This document shows positions 1-5,332 of a stretch of 8,149 nt of DNA, in pieces. The notes beneath the pieces were generated by a model. The model worked only from the letters and a program-made list of their open reading frames with translations. It had not been told where the DNA came from and did not search any database. The first letter of the stretch is position 1; each line of letters begins with the position of its first letter. The stretch is taken from positions 1 through 8,149 of the forward strand of contig JAHFAU010000088.1 of the NCBI GenBank assembly GCA_023250385.1, written 5' to 3'. The position numbers were made by a program, and so were the translations under genes. This DNA is from Anaerolineales bacterium (GTDB lineage Bacteria; Chloroflexota; Anaerolineae; Anaerolineales; E44-bin32).

Positions 1-648
1 CATCGAGTAATCCTCGTTGCGGCGGGACATTGCGCCCAAGCGATCGAAGCCGCTGACCCCGATCTTGCTGATCGAGGCATCGGACGCACCGGCCAGCGCC
101 GAGTCTACGACCCCCGCCCGGATCAACAGCCAGGCCTGACCGATCCCATCGGCCCCGGAAGCGCAAGCCGAGGCAACCGAGAAGGCCGGACCCTTGGCTC
201 CGTAGTGGATCGCGACCAGTCCGGCCGCCCCATTCGACATATACATCGGGATCAGGAATGGGCTCACTCGCCGAGGTCCCTGGGCATTCATATCGGTTAT
301 GCCCTCCTCGAGCGTGCTCAGGCCGCCGGTTGCCGAGGAGATGATTACCGCCACCCGGGCCGCATTCTCGGGTTGGATCTTCAATCCAGACTGTTCGACC
401 GCTTCCTGGGCGGCGGCCGCTGCGAGCTGCTCGAAGCGATCCTGCCGCCGGGCCTCGCGAGCCTCCATATGCTGGACCGGATTGAAATCCTTGACTTCGG
501 CGGCGATCCGGACCAACAGGTCGGATGAATCAAAGAGGGTGATTGGCCCCACCCCCGATACACCGTTTACCGCGTTCTCCCAGGACTCGGTGACCGATTT
601 GCCAATCGGGTTCAGAGTCCCCATCCCGGTAATAACAACACGAGTCAT
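1..648 (-). CDS. fabF: Beta-ketoacyl-ACP synthase II (FabF), N-terminal 216 residues; C-terminus beyond the left edge
   Basis: This is the condensing enzyme of type II fatty-acid synthesis. It joins malonyl-ACP to a growing acyl-ACP in the cytoplasm. The visible part starts MTRVVITGMGTLNPIG, the usual KAS II opening, followed by an SSATGG stretch near residues 104-109. The nucleophile loop SVASACASG places the catalytic Cys at residue 162, matching Cys163 in E. coli FabF. GAMSRRNEDYS at 205-215 is also typical. The two catalytic His residues would lie beyond the edge and cannot be checked. The ATG at 648-646 overlaps the TGA of the upstream threonine synthase as ATGA, so translational coupling is likely. 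A GGAG lies 10 nt upstream and an AAGGG directly abuts the start. The family assignment is firm; FabF rather than FabB rests on the N-terminal sequence only. Confidence 0.95.
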   Translation of the reverse strand, partial: MTRVVITGMGTLNPIGKSVTESWENAVNGVSGVGPITLFDSSDLLVRIAAEVKDFNPVQHMEAREARRQDRFEQLAAAAAQEAVEQSGLKIQPENAARVAVIISSATGGLSTLEEGITDMNAQGPRRVSPFLIPMYMSNGAAGLVAIHYGAKGPAFSVASACASGADGIGQAWLLIRAGVVDSALAGASDASISKIGVSGFDRLGAMSRRNEDYSM

Positions 649-1811
649 CCCTTATGGTCTCCATTCCAGCCCGCCTTGTATCCGGAGCCGGTTAACACCG
701 CCACGACCGGATCCGGCAAGCCAGGCAAGCGCCGCACCAGCGGCGACCAGATTACTGCCGACGTCGGTTCAACGAAGAATCCGCGTTCTGCAAGCGCCTG
801 CCTCCCCGCCGCGATCTCGGGCTCTTCCACGACCTCGAAATCACCCTGGGTCGTTTCGACCGCCGCCAACACTGCGTCTCCCCGCAGCGGGTGGATGATT
901 CGGATCCCTTCGGCAAGCGTCGGTCCTTCCCGCACCCACCCCAATCCGGCCATACCGGCCTCATGCACGGCCCAAAGGGGGGCGCAGGCCCGCGCCTGGA
1001 CGCCGATGAGTTGGGGGAGTTCCGGGATCATATTTTGCCTGGCGAGCGCTTGAAACCCAAGGTGTGCTCCCAACAGCAGCGTCCCCTGCCCCACGGGGAG
1101 CACTAGCGTCCCAGGCGCCCGACCGAGCTGCTCTACCAGCTCGAAGGCAAGGGTCGCCATTCCCGCCAGAACCTGCGGCAGGTAGGCATGGCTCGCATAG
1201 ACTGAACCCGCTTCGGCCGCCCGCAGCACCGCCTGGGCAGTCTCCGATCGGGGGCCCAAGATGGAAACAACTTCCGCGCCGTAAGCCTCGATTTGCGCCC
1301 GCTTGGGACCTGAAACGGAGTCTGGCATATACACCTTGGCTCGAATCCCAGCCCGGGCCGCATAGGCGGCGAAGGACGCCCCGGCGTTTCCGGAGGAGTC
1401 CTCGATCGCTTCCGTGACTTGGGCCCCTGCCAGGCACGAAACCAGCACCGCAGTGCCGCGATCTTTGAACGACCCGGTCGGACTTAGATACTCGCACTTG
1501 AAATAAGCCTGTTTCCCCTCAATCTCCTGCACAACGAGCGGTGTATCACCCTCGCCGAGCGAAAGCAGCGGTGTTCCTGGTGGAAGCGGGAATGCGTCTC
1601 GGTATCGCTCCAGCCCGCGGGCCTGGATTGGCGAGTACTGCAGCGGATGGGCCAGATCGTAATGGCCCCCGCAGGCCGGACACCGGAAAGGGAGCGCTCC
1701 CCGCGGGTAGTCCCGGCCGCAGTTGCTGCAGCGGAAAGGCCAGGACCAGCCCTCCGGCGGCTCTACCTGCTCTGATCGCTGGCTTGGGGCTGGTACGTCC
1801 CCTCTACCCAG
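645..1811 (-). CDS. thrC: Threonine synthase-like PLP enzyme with N-terminal zinc ribbon; start codon uncertain (CTG proposed)
   Basis: This is a fold-type II PLP enzyme, most likely threonine synthase, which converts O-phosphohomoserine to threonine. Numbered from the CTG, a zinc ribbon comes first (Cys28, Cys31, Cys44, Cys47). Next are LERYRDAFPLPPGTPLL and LGEGDTPLV (85-93), a threonine synthase signature. PTGSFKDRG carries the PLP lysine (K116), followed by DSSGNAGAS, a glycine-rich PVGQGTLLLG, and FVEPTSA and TGSGYK near the end. The frame is open from 1814 to 645, but its only ATG, GTG or TTG before the PLP lysine is a GTG at 1532. That start would remove the zinc ribbon and the LGEGDTPL strand. 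CTG at 1811-1809 follows a GGGGGTGA and gives 388 residues overlapping moaDE by 49 nt. A GTA-type start at the moaDE stop or a base error are alternatives. The C-terminal motif is not the classic TGHGLKD, so another PLP lyase is possible. Confidence 0.85.
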   Translation of the reverse strand: MGRGDVPAPSQRSEQVEPPEGWSWPFRCSNCGRDYPRGALPFRCPACGGHYDLAHPLQYSPIQARGLERYRDAFPLPPGTPLLSLGEGDTPLVVQEIEGKQAYFKCEYLSPTGSFKDRGTAVLVSCLAGAQVTEAIEDSSGNAGASFAAYAARAGIRAKVYMPDSVSGPKRAQIEAYGAEVVSILGPRSETAQAVLRAAEAGSVYASHAYLPQVLAGMATLAFELVEQLGRAPGTLVLPVGQGTLLLGAHLGFQALARQNMIPELPQLIGVQARACAPLWAVHEAGMAGLGWVREGPTLAEGIRIIHPLRGDAVLAAVETTQGDFEVVEEPEIAAGRQALAERGFFVEPTSAVIWSPLVRRLPGLPDPVVAVLTGSGYKAGWNGDHKG

Positions 1812-2470
1812 GTCTCACCCCCCGGGCCGACCTCTTTCTTCCAGATCGGGACGATCTGTTTGAGTCTATCAATTCCGTAGCGAGCTGCTTCGAAGATTCC
1901 GCTGTCCCGATGCGGCCCGCTGCAGGCTATCACCGCGGTCGGCGTTCCTGGGTCGAGATGGCCCAGGCGCTGCACGATGGCGATCCCTTCGACGGCCGGC
2001 CAACGCTCGCGCATCTCGGCAGCCACCTGGCCGAGCTTAGCCTCCGCCATCGGCCAATAGGCCTCGTACTCGAGGAAGCTGGTCAGGTGTGGTTCTGCTC
2101 GCTCGGTCTGTGCCCGCACGAGGCCGCTGAATAGGCAGACCGCACCGGTCGTTGCGCCGGCGATCGAGTCGATCAGTTGGTTCAGATCGAGCGGTTCTTT
2201 GGTTACCTTGAGGATGGTCGGATGTGTACCGCCGCTTACCGGCGGGAACACTCCCACTTCGTCGCCCTCCTTCAATCGCTCCTCTGGGAAGGCAAACTCG
2301 TGGTTCACCGAAAACAGGGCACTGCCAAGCGCCAGAGCCAGGCGATCGCCGCGCTCGCTCAAGCGGGTCTTCAGGTCCCCTATCGTGGAGTGTTCAGGGA
2401 GGCTGAGCTGCTCTTTGCGACTACCAACCAAATCGCGCAGCGTGGCGAAGTAGAGAACTTCAACCTGCAT
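1763..2470 (-). CDS. moaDE: Fused molybdopterin synthase, MoaD-MoaE in one chain
   Basis: Molybdopterin synthase adds two sulfurs to cyclic pyranopterin monophosphate to make molybdopterin. This 235-residue chain joins both subunits. Residues 1-81 are the ubiquitin-like sulfur carrier MoaD, ending PPVSGG with the Gly pair at 80-81. Residues of about 85-225 are MoaE. MoaE motifs are GAVCLFSGLVR (109-119), RLGHLDPG, GPHR (His187, Arg188), and DRLKQIVPIWKKE, whose Lys204 and Lys211/212 correspond to catalytic Lys119 and Lys126 of E. coli MoaE. In a two-subunit enzyme the Gly-Gly must be a free C-terminus to carry the thiocarboxylate. Here HPTILKV follows it, so proteolytic release, as reported for mycobacterial MoaX, is expected but not shown. 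The ATG lies 3 nt after the moaC stop. Confidence 0.95.
   Translation of the reverse strand: MQVEVLYFATLRDLVGSRKEQLSLPEHSTIGDLKTRLSERGDRLALALGSALFSVNHEFAFPEERLKEGDEVGVFPPVSGGTHPTILKVTKEPLDLNQLIDSIAGATTGAVCLFSGLVRAQTERAEPHLTSFLEYEAYWPMAEAKLGQVAAEMRERWPAVEGIAIVQRLGHLDPGTPTAVIACSGPHRDSGIFEAARYGIDRLKQIVPIWKKEVGPGGETWVEGTYQPQASDQSR
1815..1822 (-). promoter_or_regulatory. Possible Shine-Dalgarno for a CTG start of the threonine synthase
   Basis: On the minus strand GGGGGTGA matches the anti-16S complement GGAGGTGA at 7 of 8 bases. Its GGGGG part ends 6 nt before the in-frame CTG at 1811-1809. The same bases encode the conserved GGETW region near the MoaE C-terminus, so the match may come from coding constraint rather than from selection for ribosome binding. 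Confidence 0.35.
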
Positions 2471-2473
2471 GAA

Positions 2474-2947
2474 TCACTCTGCCACGTAGTCGCCGGAACT
2501 GCCGCCGTGCTTCTCAAGCAGGCGGATATCCGAAATCCGGGCCCCTCGCTCGAGGCCTTTAATCATGTCGTACACTGTCAGCGCCGCTACCGAGACCGCG
2601 GTCAGGGCTTCCATTTCTACCCCGGTCCGTGCCACCGTTCGGACTGAAGCCGTGATCTCCACCCCGGGTAGCTCCTCAGAAAACTCGAGTTCGACCACGA
2701 TCTGGGTGAGCGGGAGCGGATGGCAGAGCGGAATTAGCTCGGCAGTACGCTTGGCCGCCATCACGCCGGCCAGCTCAGCCGCGGCCCGCAGGTCGCCCTT
2801 CTTCAGATCCCCGGCGCGGGCCGCGCCTAACGTCTCAGGCGACATTAACACCGCAGCTCGAGCGATCGCAGTTCGTTCGGACTCCGGCTTGCCTGCCACG
2901 TCCACCATGCGGGCTCGTCCGCGGCTGTCAATGTGGCTCAGGGTCAC
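2474..2947 (-). CDS. moaC: Cyclic pyranopterin monophosphate synthase MoaC
   Basis: MoaC converts the MoaA product (3',8-cyclo-7,8-dihydro-GTP) to cyclic pyranopterin monophosphate, the substrate of the molybdopterin synthase encoded next. The 157-residue length is normal for the family. Family motifs are all present: ARMVDV at 12-17, KRTAELIPLCHPLPLT at 66-81, GVEMEALTAVSVAALTVYDM at 109-128, and LLEKHGGSSGDY at 143-154. Catalytic and binding residues Lys50, His76, Glu111, Glu113, Asp127 and Lys130 each fall one position before their E. coli counterparts. The start is a GTG; no other start codon lies upstream in frame. There is no Shine-Dalgarno before it, but a TATAAT ends 6 nt upstream, which suggests leaderless translation. 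No moaA, moaB, moeA or molybdate transporter lies in the window. Confidence 0.97.
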   Translation of the reverse strand: MTLSHIDSRGRARMVDVAGKPESERTAIARAAVLMSPETLGAARAGDLKKGDLRAAAELAGVMAAKRTAELIPLCHPLPLTQIVVELEFSEELPGVEITASVRTVARTGVEMEALTAVSVAALTVYDMIKGLERGARISDIRLLEKHGGSSGDYVAE

Positions 2948-2953
2948 GGCTCG

Positions 2954-2959
2954 ATTATA
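2954..2959 (-). promoter_or_regulatory. -10 element of the moaC-moaDE-thrC-fabF transcript (leaderless)
   Basis: A perfect TATAAT on the minus strand ends 6 nt before the moaC GTG. With the usual 6-7 nt from -10 to transcription start, the message would begin at or one base before the start codon. I found no convincing -35 hexamer at 15-19 nt spacing, and the bases before the -10 do not form a TGn extension, so the promoter may be weak or activator-dependent. Confidence 0.55.
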
Positions 2960-3008
2960 CCGAATGTGCTCTTGGATCCCCCTTGACGACCCGCGAAAAG
3001 CGCATGTC

Positions 3009-3036
3009 TTGACAGCGCGTTTGGCGCCGTTATAAT
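3009..3036 (+). promoter_or_regulatory. Sigma-70 type promoter for rpmF-fabD
   Basis: TTGACA at 3009-3014 and TATAAT at 3031-3036 are both perfect consensus hexamers separated by 16 nt. Predicted transcription start is near 3043, which leaves a leader of about 49 nt before rpmF. This is the strongest promoter signal in the window, as expected for a ribosomal protein gene, and it fires away from the moaC promoter about 50 bp to its left. Confidence 0.85.
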
Positions 3037-3041
3037 GAACC

Positions 3042-3062
3042 CGCCTGCCCTAAGGGCAGGCG
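3042..3062 (+). other. Perfect 9-bp hairpin at the 5' end of the rpmF leader
   Basis: CGCCTGCCC and GGGCAGGCG form a 9-bp stem closed by a TAA loop. The stem starts at the predicted transcription start. No T-run follows on either strand, so it is not an intrinsic terminator. It could protect the mRNA 5' end from decay or act as a ribosomal-protein leader element; both are inference. Confidence 0.6.
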
Positions 3063-3081
3063 ATCTTCTGTAAGACCAGCC

Positions 3082-3087
3082 AAGGGA
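3082..3087 (+). promoter_or_regulatory. Ribosome binding site of rpmF
   Basis: AAGGGA lies 4 nt before the ATG at 3092. It is a one-mismatch version of AAGGAG and supports this start. Confidence 0.5.
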
Positions 3088-3091
3088 CCCT

Positions 3092-3277
3092 ATGCCGCCC
3101 CTGCCGAAGCGAAAACTCTCCCAAGGAAGACGCAACCGGCGGCGAGCACACGATGCGCTGCCCAGCACGCATCTGCTCACCTGTACGAATTGCGGCGAGA
3201 AGCATCTGCCGCACCACGTATGCCCAAACTGCGGGCACTACGCCGGCCGGGAGGTCATCGAGATCGAGCGCGCCTAA
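3092..3277 (+). CDS. rpmF: Large-subunit ribosomal protein bL32
   Basis: This 61-residue basic protein is a structural component of the 50S subunit. The N-terminal PPLPKRKLSQGRRNRRRAHD is the usual bL32 start, rich in Lys and Arg for rRNA contact. Cys31, Cys34, Cys44 and Cys47, in TCTNCG and VCPNCGHY, form a zinc ribbon, so this is the zinc-containing version of the protein. The C-terminal YAGREVIEIE is also standard. In many bacteria a DUF177 (YceD) gene lies directly upstream and plsX or fabH directly downstream. Here moaC diverges upstream and fabD follows after 11 nt. Its own strong promoter and leader hairpin precede it. Confidence 0.97.
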   Translation: MPPLPKRKLSQGRRNRRRAHDALPSTHLLTCTNCGEKHLPHHVCPNCGHYAGREVIEIERA

Positions 3278-3288
3278 CCCACTAGGCG

Positions 3289-4245
3289 ATGGTATCCAAC
3301 TCGAAGCAGGTCGCATTTCTTTTCCCAGGCCAGGGATCACAAGAAGTCGGTATGGGAAGGGAGCTGGCGGCCCGCTACCCGGCCGCCGCCAAAGTCTTCG
3401 AAGAAGCCGACGAGATCGTCGGCTTTGCGCTTTCTCGGCTCTGCTGGGCGGGTCCAGTTGAGGAACTGAACGCCACGGTCAATACCCAACCGGCGCTGCT
3501 TTGTCATTCGGTTGCGGCTCTGCGCGCCCTGCAATCCATTCGCCCCGATCTGCTCGCCGGCTGGGTGGCCGGCCACTCCCTGGGGGAGTTCAGCGCCCTG
3601 GTCGCCGCCGGGGCGATGAACTTCCCAGACGCACTCCGACTGGTGCGGACCCGCGGCGAGGCGATGAAGGCGGCCGGGGGTCGCAGCCCGGGAGGTATGG
3701 CGGCCGTGCTCGGGCTGGATCTGGATACGGTGGAGGCCGCCTGTGCGGCGGCCCGAGGAGCAACCGGCGAAGCCGTGCAAGTTGCCAACGATAACTGCCC
3801 AGGCCAACTGGTGATCTCGGGATCTAAGCCCGCTCTGGCGTCCGCCATCGAACGGCTGCGGGCGGACGGGGCGCGCCGGGTCGTTGAGTTGGCCGTGAGC
3901 ATCGCCGCCCACTCTGCCTTGATGGAGCCGGCCCAGTCCGAGCTGAACCGGGCGATCGAGTCCACTGCCATCTCGGCCCCCGCGATTCCAGTCATCGGGA
4001 ATGTGAGCGCCGCGCCGCTGGCCACGGTCTCCGAGATCAGGGAAGAACTTCGCTCGCAGCTGACCTCCCGGGTCCGGTGGACCGAGACCGTACGATCCAT
4101 GCTCGAGGCGGGCGTGACCGATTTCATTGAACTCGGGCCGCGAGATGTGCTGATCAACCTTGTGAAGCGGATCGACCGGGAGGTCAACACTGCCGCCGCC
4201 GGCGATCCGGCCGGGATCGAGAAGTTTGCCGACGGGAAAAGCTAA
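3289..4245 (+). CDS. fabD: Malonyl-CoA:ACP transacylase FabD
   Basis: FabD moves malonyl groups from CoA to acyl carrier protein and supplies the extender units used by FabF and other condensing enzymes. The 318-residue length is normal. LFPGQGSQ at 11-18 forms the oxyanion region. GHSLGE at 95-100 holds the nucleophile Ser97, and Arg122 in RTRGEAM corresponds to the malonate-binding Arg117 of E. coli. ANDNCPGQLVISG spans 166-178, the catalytic His208 lies in SIAAHSALM, and ELGPRDVL is at 281-288. The last 20 or so residues (EVNTAAAGDPAG onward) look like a poorly conserved tail. The start ATG has only a weak AGGCG before it and lies 11 nt after rpmF, so it is probably co-transcribed with it. 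The next gene begins 4 nt after the stop. Confidence 0.97.
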   Translation: MVSNSKQVAFLFPGQGSQEVGMGRELAARYPAAAKVFEEADEIVGFALSRLCWAGPVEELNATVNTQPALLCHSVAALRALQSIRPDLLAGWVAGHSLGEFSALVAAGAMNFPDALRLVRTRGEAMKAAGGRSPGGMAAVLGLDLDTVEAACAAARGATGEAVQVANDNCPGQLVISGSKPALASAIERLRADGARRVVELAVSIAAHSALMEPAQSELNRAIESTAISAPAIPVIGNVSAAPLATVSEIREELRSQLTSRVRWTETVRSMLEAGVTDFIELGPRDVLINLVKRIDREVNTAAAGDPAGIEKFADGKS

Positions 4246-4249
4246 CCGA

Positions 4250-5260
4250 ATGCGCAAACTGCTGTTGATTTTGCTCTTTGTGCTCGGGGCCGTCTTCCTG
4301 ACTACGCGCTTCGACGAGTTCATGCAGGTGCTTCAAACGCTGCAAACCGGTGACCCACGCTGGCTTGGCTTGGCCGTGGTGGTGCACCTGTTCTGGATCA
4401 TGAACGTGGGTGGTTCATTCAAGTCGATTTACCGAGCGCTGGGGATCAATGAGCAGCTCTTGCATCTGACCCTGGTAAATGCCGCAGTCCAGTTCGTCAG
4501 TGTGGTCGCCCCGAGCGCCGGGATGGGGGGAATGGCGGTGCTCTTGGCCGATGGACGAAAGCGTGGATTGCCGGTCGGACGGGTGACCACCGGGATTGCC
4601 CTGTTCGTCTTTGGAGAGCAGCTGAGCTTGCTGGCGGTGGTCGGCCTGGGTCTCCTGGTTCTCTTTCAGCTCAACCACTTGAGCGCAGCCGAGGTGCTGG
4701 CCGCCCTCATCCTGGGGGCGACTGCCCTGGTCAGCGGCGCCTTGCTAGCCCTGGCGATGGAATCCCCGGACCAGCTGACCCGCTGGCTCTATTGGGCGGG
4801 CGAGCGGCTGAATCGGGTGCTCAGGCCGATCATTCGGAGAGACCTCTTCGACATCTCCCGCGCCCACAGCTTCGCCCATGAGGTCCATGAGGGGCTCCAG
4901 GAGGTGCGGCGCACTCCCCAAGCGCTGCTGCTCCCGGCAGCCCTGGCGGTGAGCAGCAAGCTGCTCTTGCTCATGGTTCTGGCGCTGGTCTTTCTCGCCT
5001 TCGGCCAGACTCCCTTCGCCGGCACTCTCATCGCCAGCTTCGCCGTCGGCTATCTCTTCTACATCGTCTCCCCCACTCCGTCCGGAATCGGATTTGTGGA
5101 GGGAGCGATGACCCTGGTGCTGACTTCGCTCGGGGTGCCGTTTGGCCGGGCGGCAGTGATCACGCTGGCCTTTCGGGGGATCACCTTCTGGCTGTCCATC
5201 CTGTACGGGGTAGCGGCGGTTCGCTGGATCGGGCTTGAACCGCGGCCACAGCCCCCGTAA
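4250..5260 (+). CDS. UPF0104 / LPG-synthase-TM family polytopic membrane protein
   Basis: This 336-residue protein is almost entirely hydrophobic, with about eight membrane segments starting at 3-18, 38-54, 72-90, 112-140, 146-170, 226-251, 256-273 and 300-325. The family pattern is clear: APSAGMGGMA at 87-96, then SPTPSGIGFVEGAM at 274-287 (small residues and Gly before a membrane Glu), then AFRGITFW around Arg309. The family covers the flippase domain of MprF and stand-alone proteins, some linked to lipid or glycolipid movement. There is no aminoacyl-transferase domain here, so it should not be called MprF. The exact substrate cannot be read from sequence. The ATG at 4250 lies 4 nt after the fabD stop; an in-frame TTG at 4226 would add eight residues inside fabD and is less likely. 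Cotranscription with fabD fits a membrane-lipid role. Confidence 0.85.
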   Translation: MRKLLLILLFVLGAVFLTTRFDEFMQVLQTLQTGDPRWLGLAVVVHLFWIMNVGGSFKSIYRALGINEQLLHLTLVNAAVQFVSVVAPSAGMGGMAVLLADGRKRGLPVGRVTTGIALFVFGEQLSLLAVVGLGLLVLFQLNHLSAAEVLAALILGATALVSGALLALAMESPDQLTRWLYWAGERLNRVLRPIIRRDLFDISRAHSFAHEVHEGLQEVRRTPQALLLPAALAVSSKLLLLMVLALVFLAFGQTPFAGTLIASFAVGYLFYIVSPTPSGIGFVEGAMTLVLTSLGVPFGRAAVITLAFRGITFWLSILYGVAAVRWIGLEPRPQPP

Positions 5261-5294
5261 GCGGGACCCCCCAAACTGTCGCTCGTGCCCTGCG

Positions 5295-5303
5295 TGCTAT
5301 AAT
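5295..5303 (+). promoter_or_regulatory. Extended -10 promoter for the kinase-LCP pair
   Basis: TGCTATAAT is a perfect extended -10 in the 72-nt gap between the membrane protein and the kinase gene. The -35 region (ACTGTC at 17 nt spacing) is poor, which extended -10 promoters tolerate. The predicted start is near 5310, leaving a leader of about 23 nt. Confidence 0.65.
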
Positions 5304-5309
5304 CTCCGG

Positions 5310-5324
5310 CCGACTTTCGGTCGG
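5310..5324 (+). other. Short hairpin at the 5' end of the kinase leader
   Basis: CCGAC and GTCGG form a 5-bp stem with a TTTCG loop, starting at the predicted transcription start. Only ACCAACCC lies between the stem and the ATG, and there is no clear Shine-Dalgarno outside the stem. Confidence 0.4.
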
Positions 5325-5332
5325 ACCAACCC

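Noticed and set aside
299..898. A 199-codon plus-strand open frame over the fabF-thrC junction
   Set aside because: It lies opposite two well-supported genes and reads as a Pro-, Ser- and Arg-rich shadow product.
1530..1532. GTG as the start of the threonine synthase (295 residues)
   Set aside because: It would drop the zinc ribbon and the LGEGDTPLV strand, which are encoded in frame just upstream and are characteristic of the family.
2983..2988. TTGACG as a second plus-strand -35 element
   Set aside because: No -10-like hexamer lies 15-19 nt downstream; the TTGACA at 3009 fits far better.
3042..3062. The hairpin as an intrinsic terminator
   Set aside because: No T-run follows on either strand, and it sits just after a strong promoter rather than after a gene.
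4226..4228. TTG as the start of the UPF0104-type protein
   Set aside because: The ATG at 4250 lies 4 nt after the fabD stop and begins directly with a Lys/Arg-led membrane segment; the extra eight residues add nothing recognisable.
3337..4323. A 328-codon open frame on the minus strand opposite fabD
   Set aside because: It is antisense to a clear fabD with all catalytic residues; its protein is low-complexity Gly, Arg and Asp with no family motif, as expected for GC-rich shadow frames.
5252..5270. CCCG-TAAG-CGGG near the end of the membrane protein gene as a terminator
   Set aside because: The stem is only 4 bp and is followed by a C-rich stretch, not by T residues.
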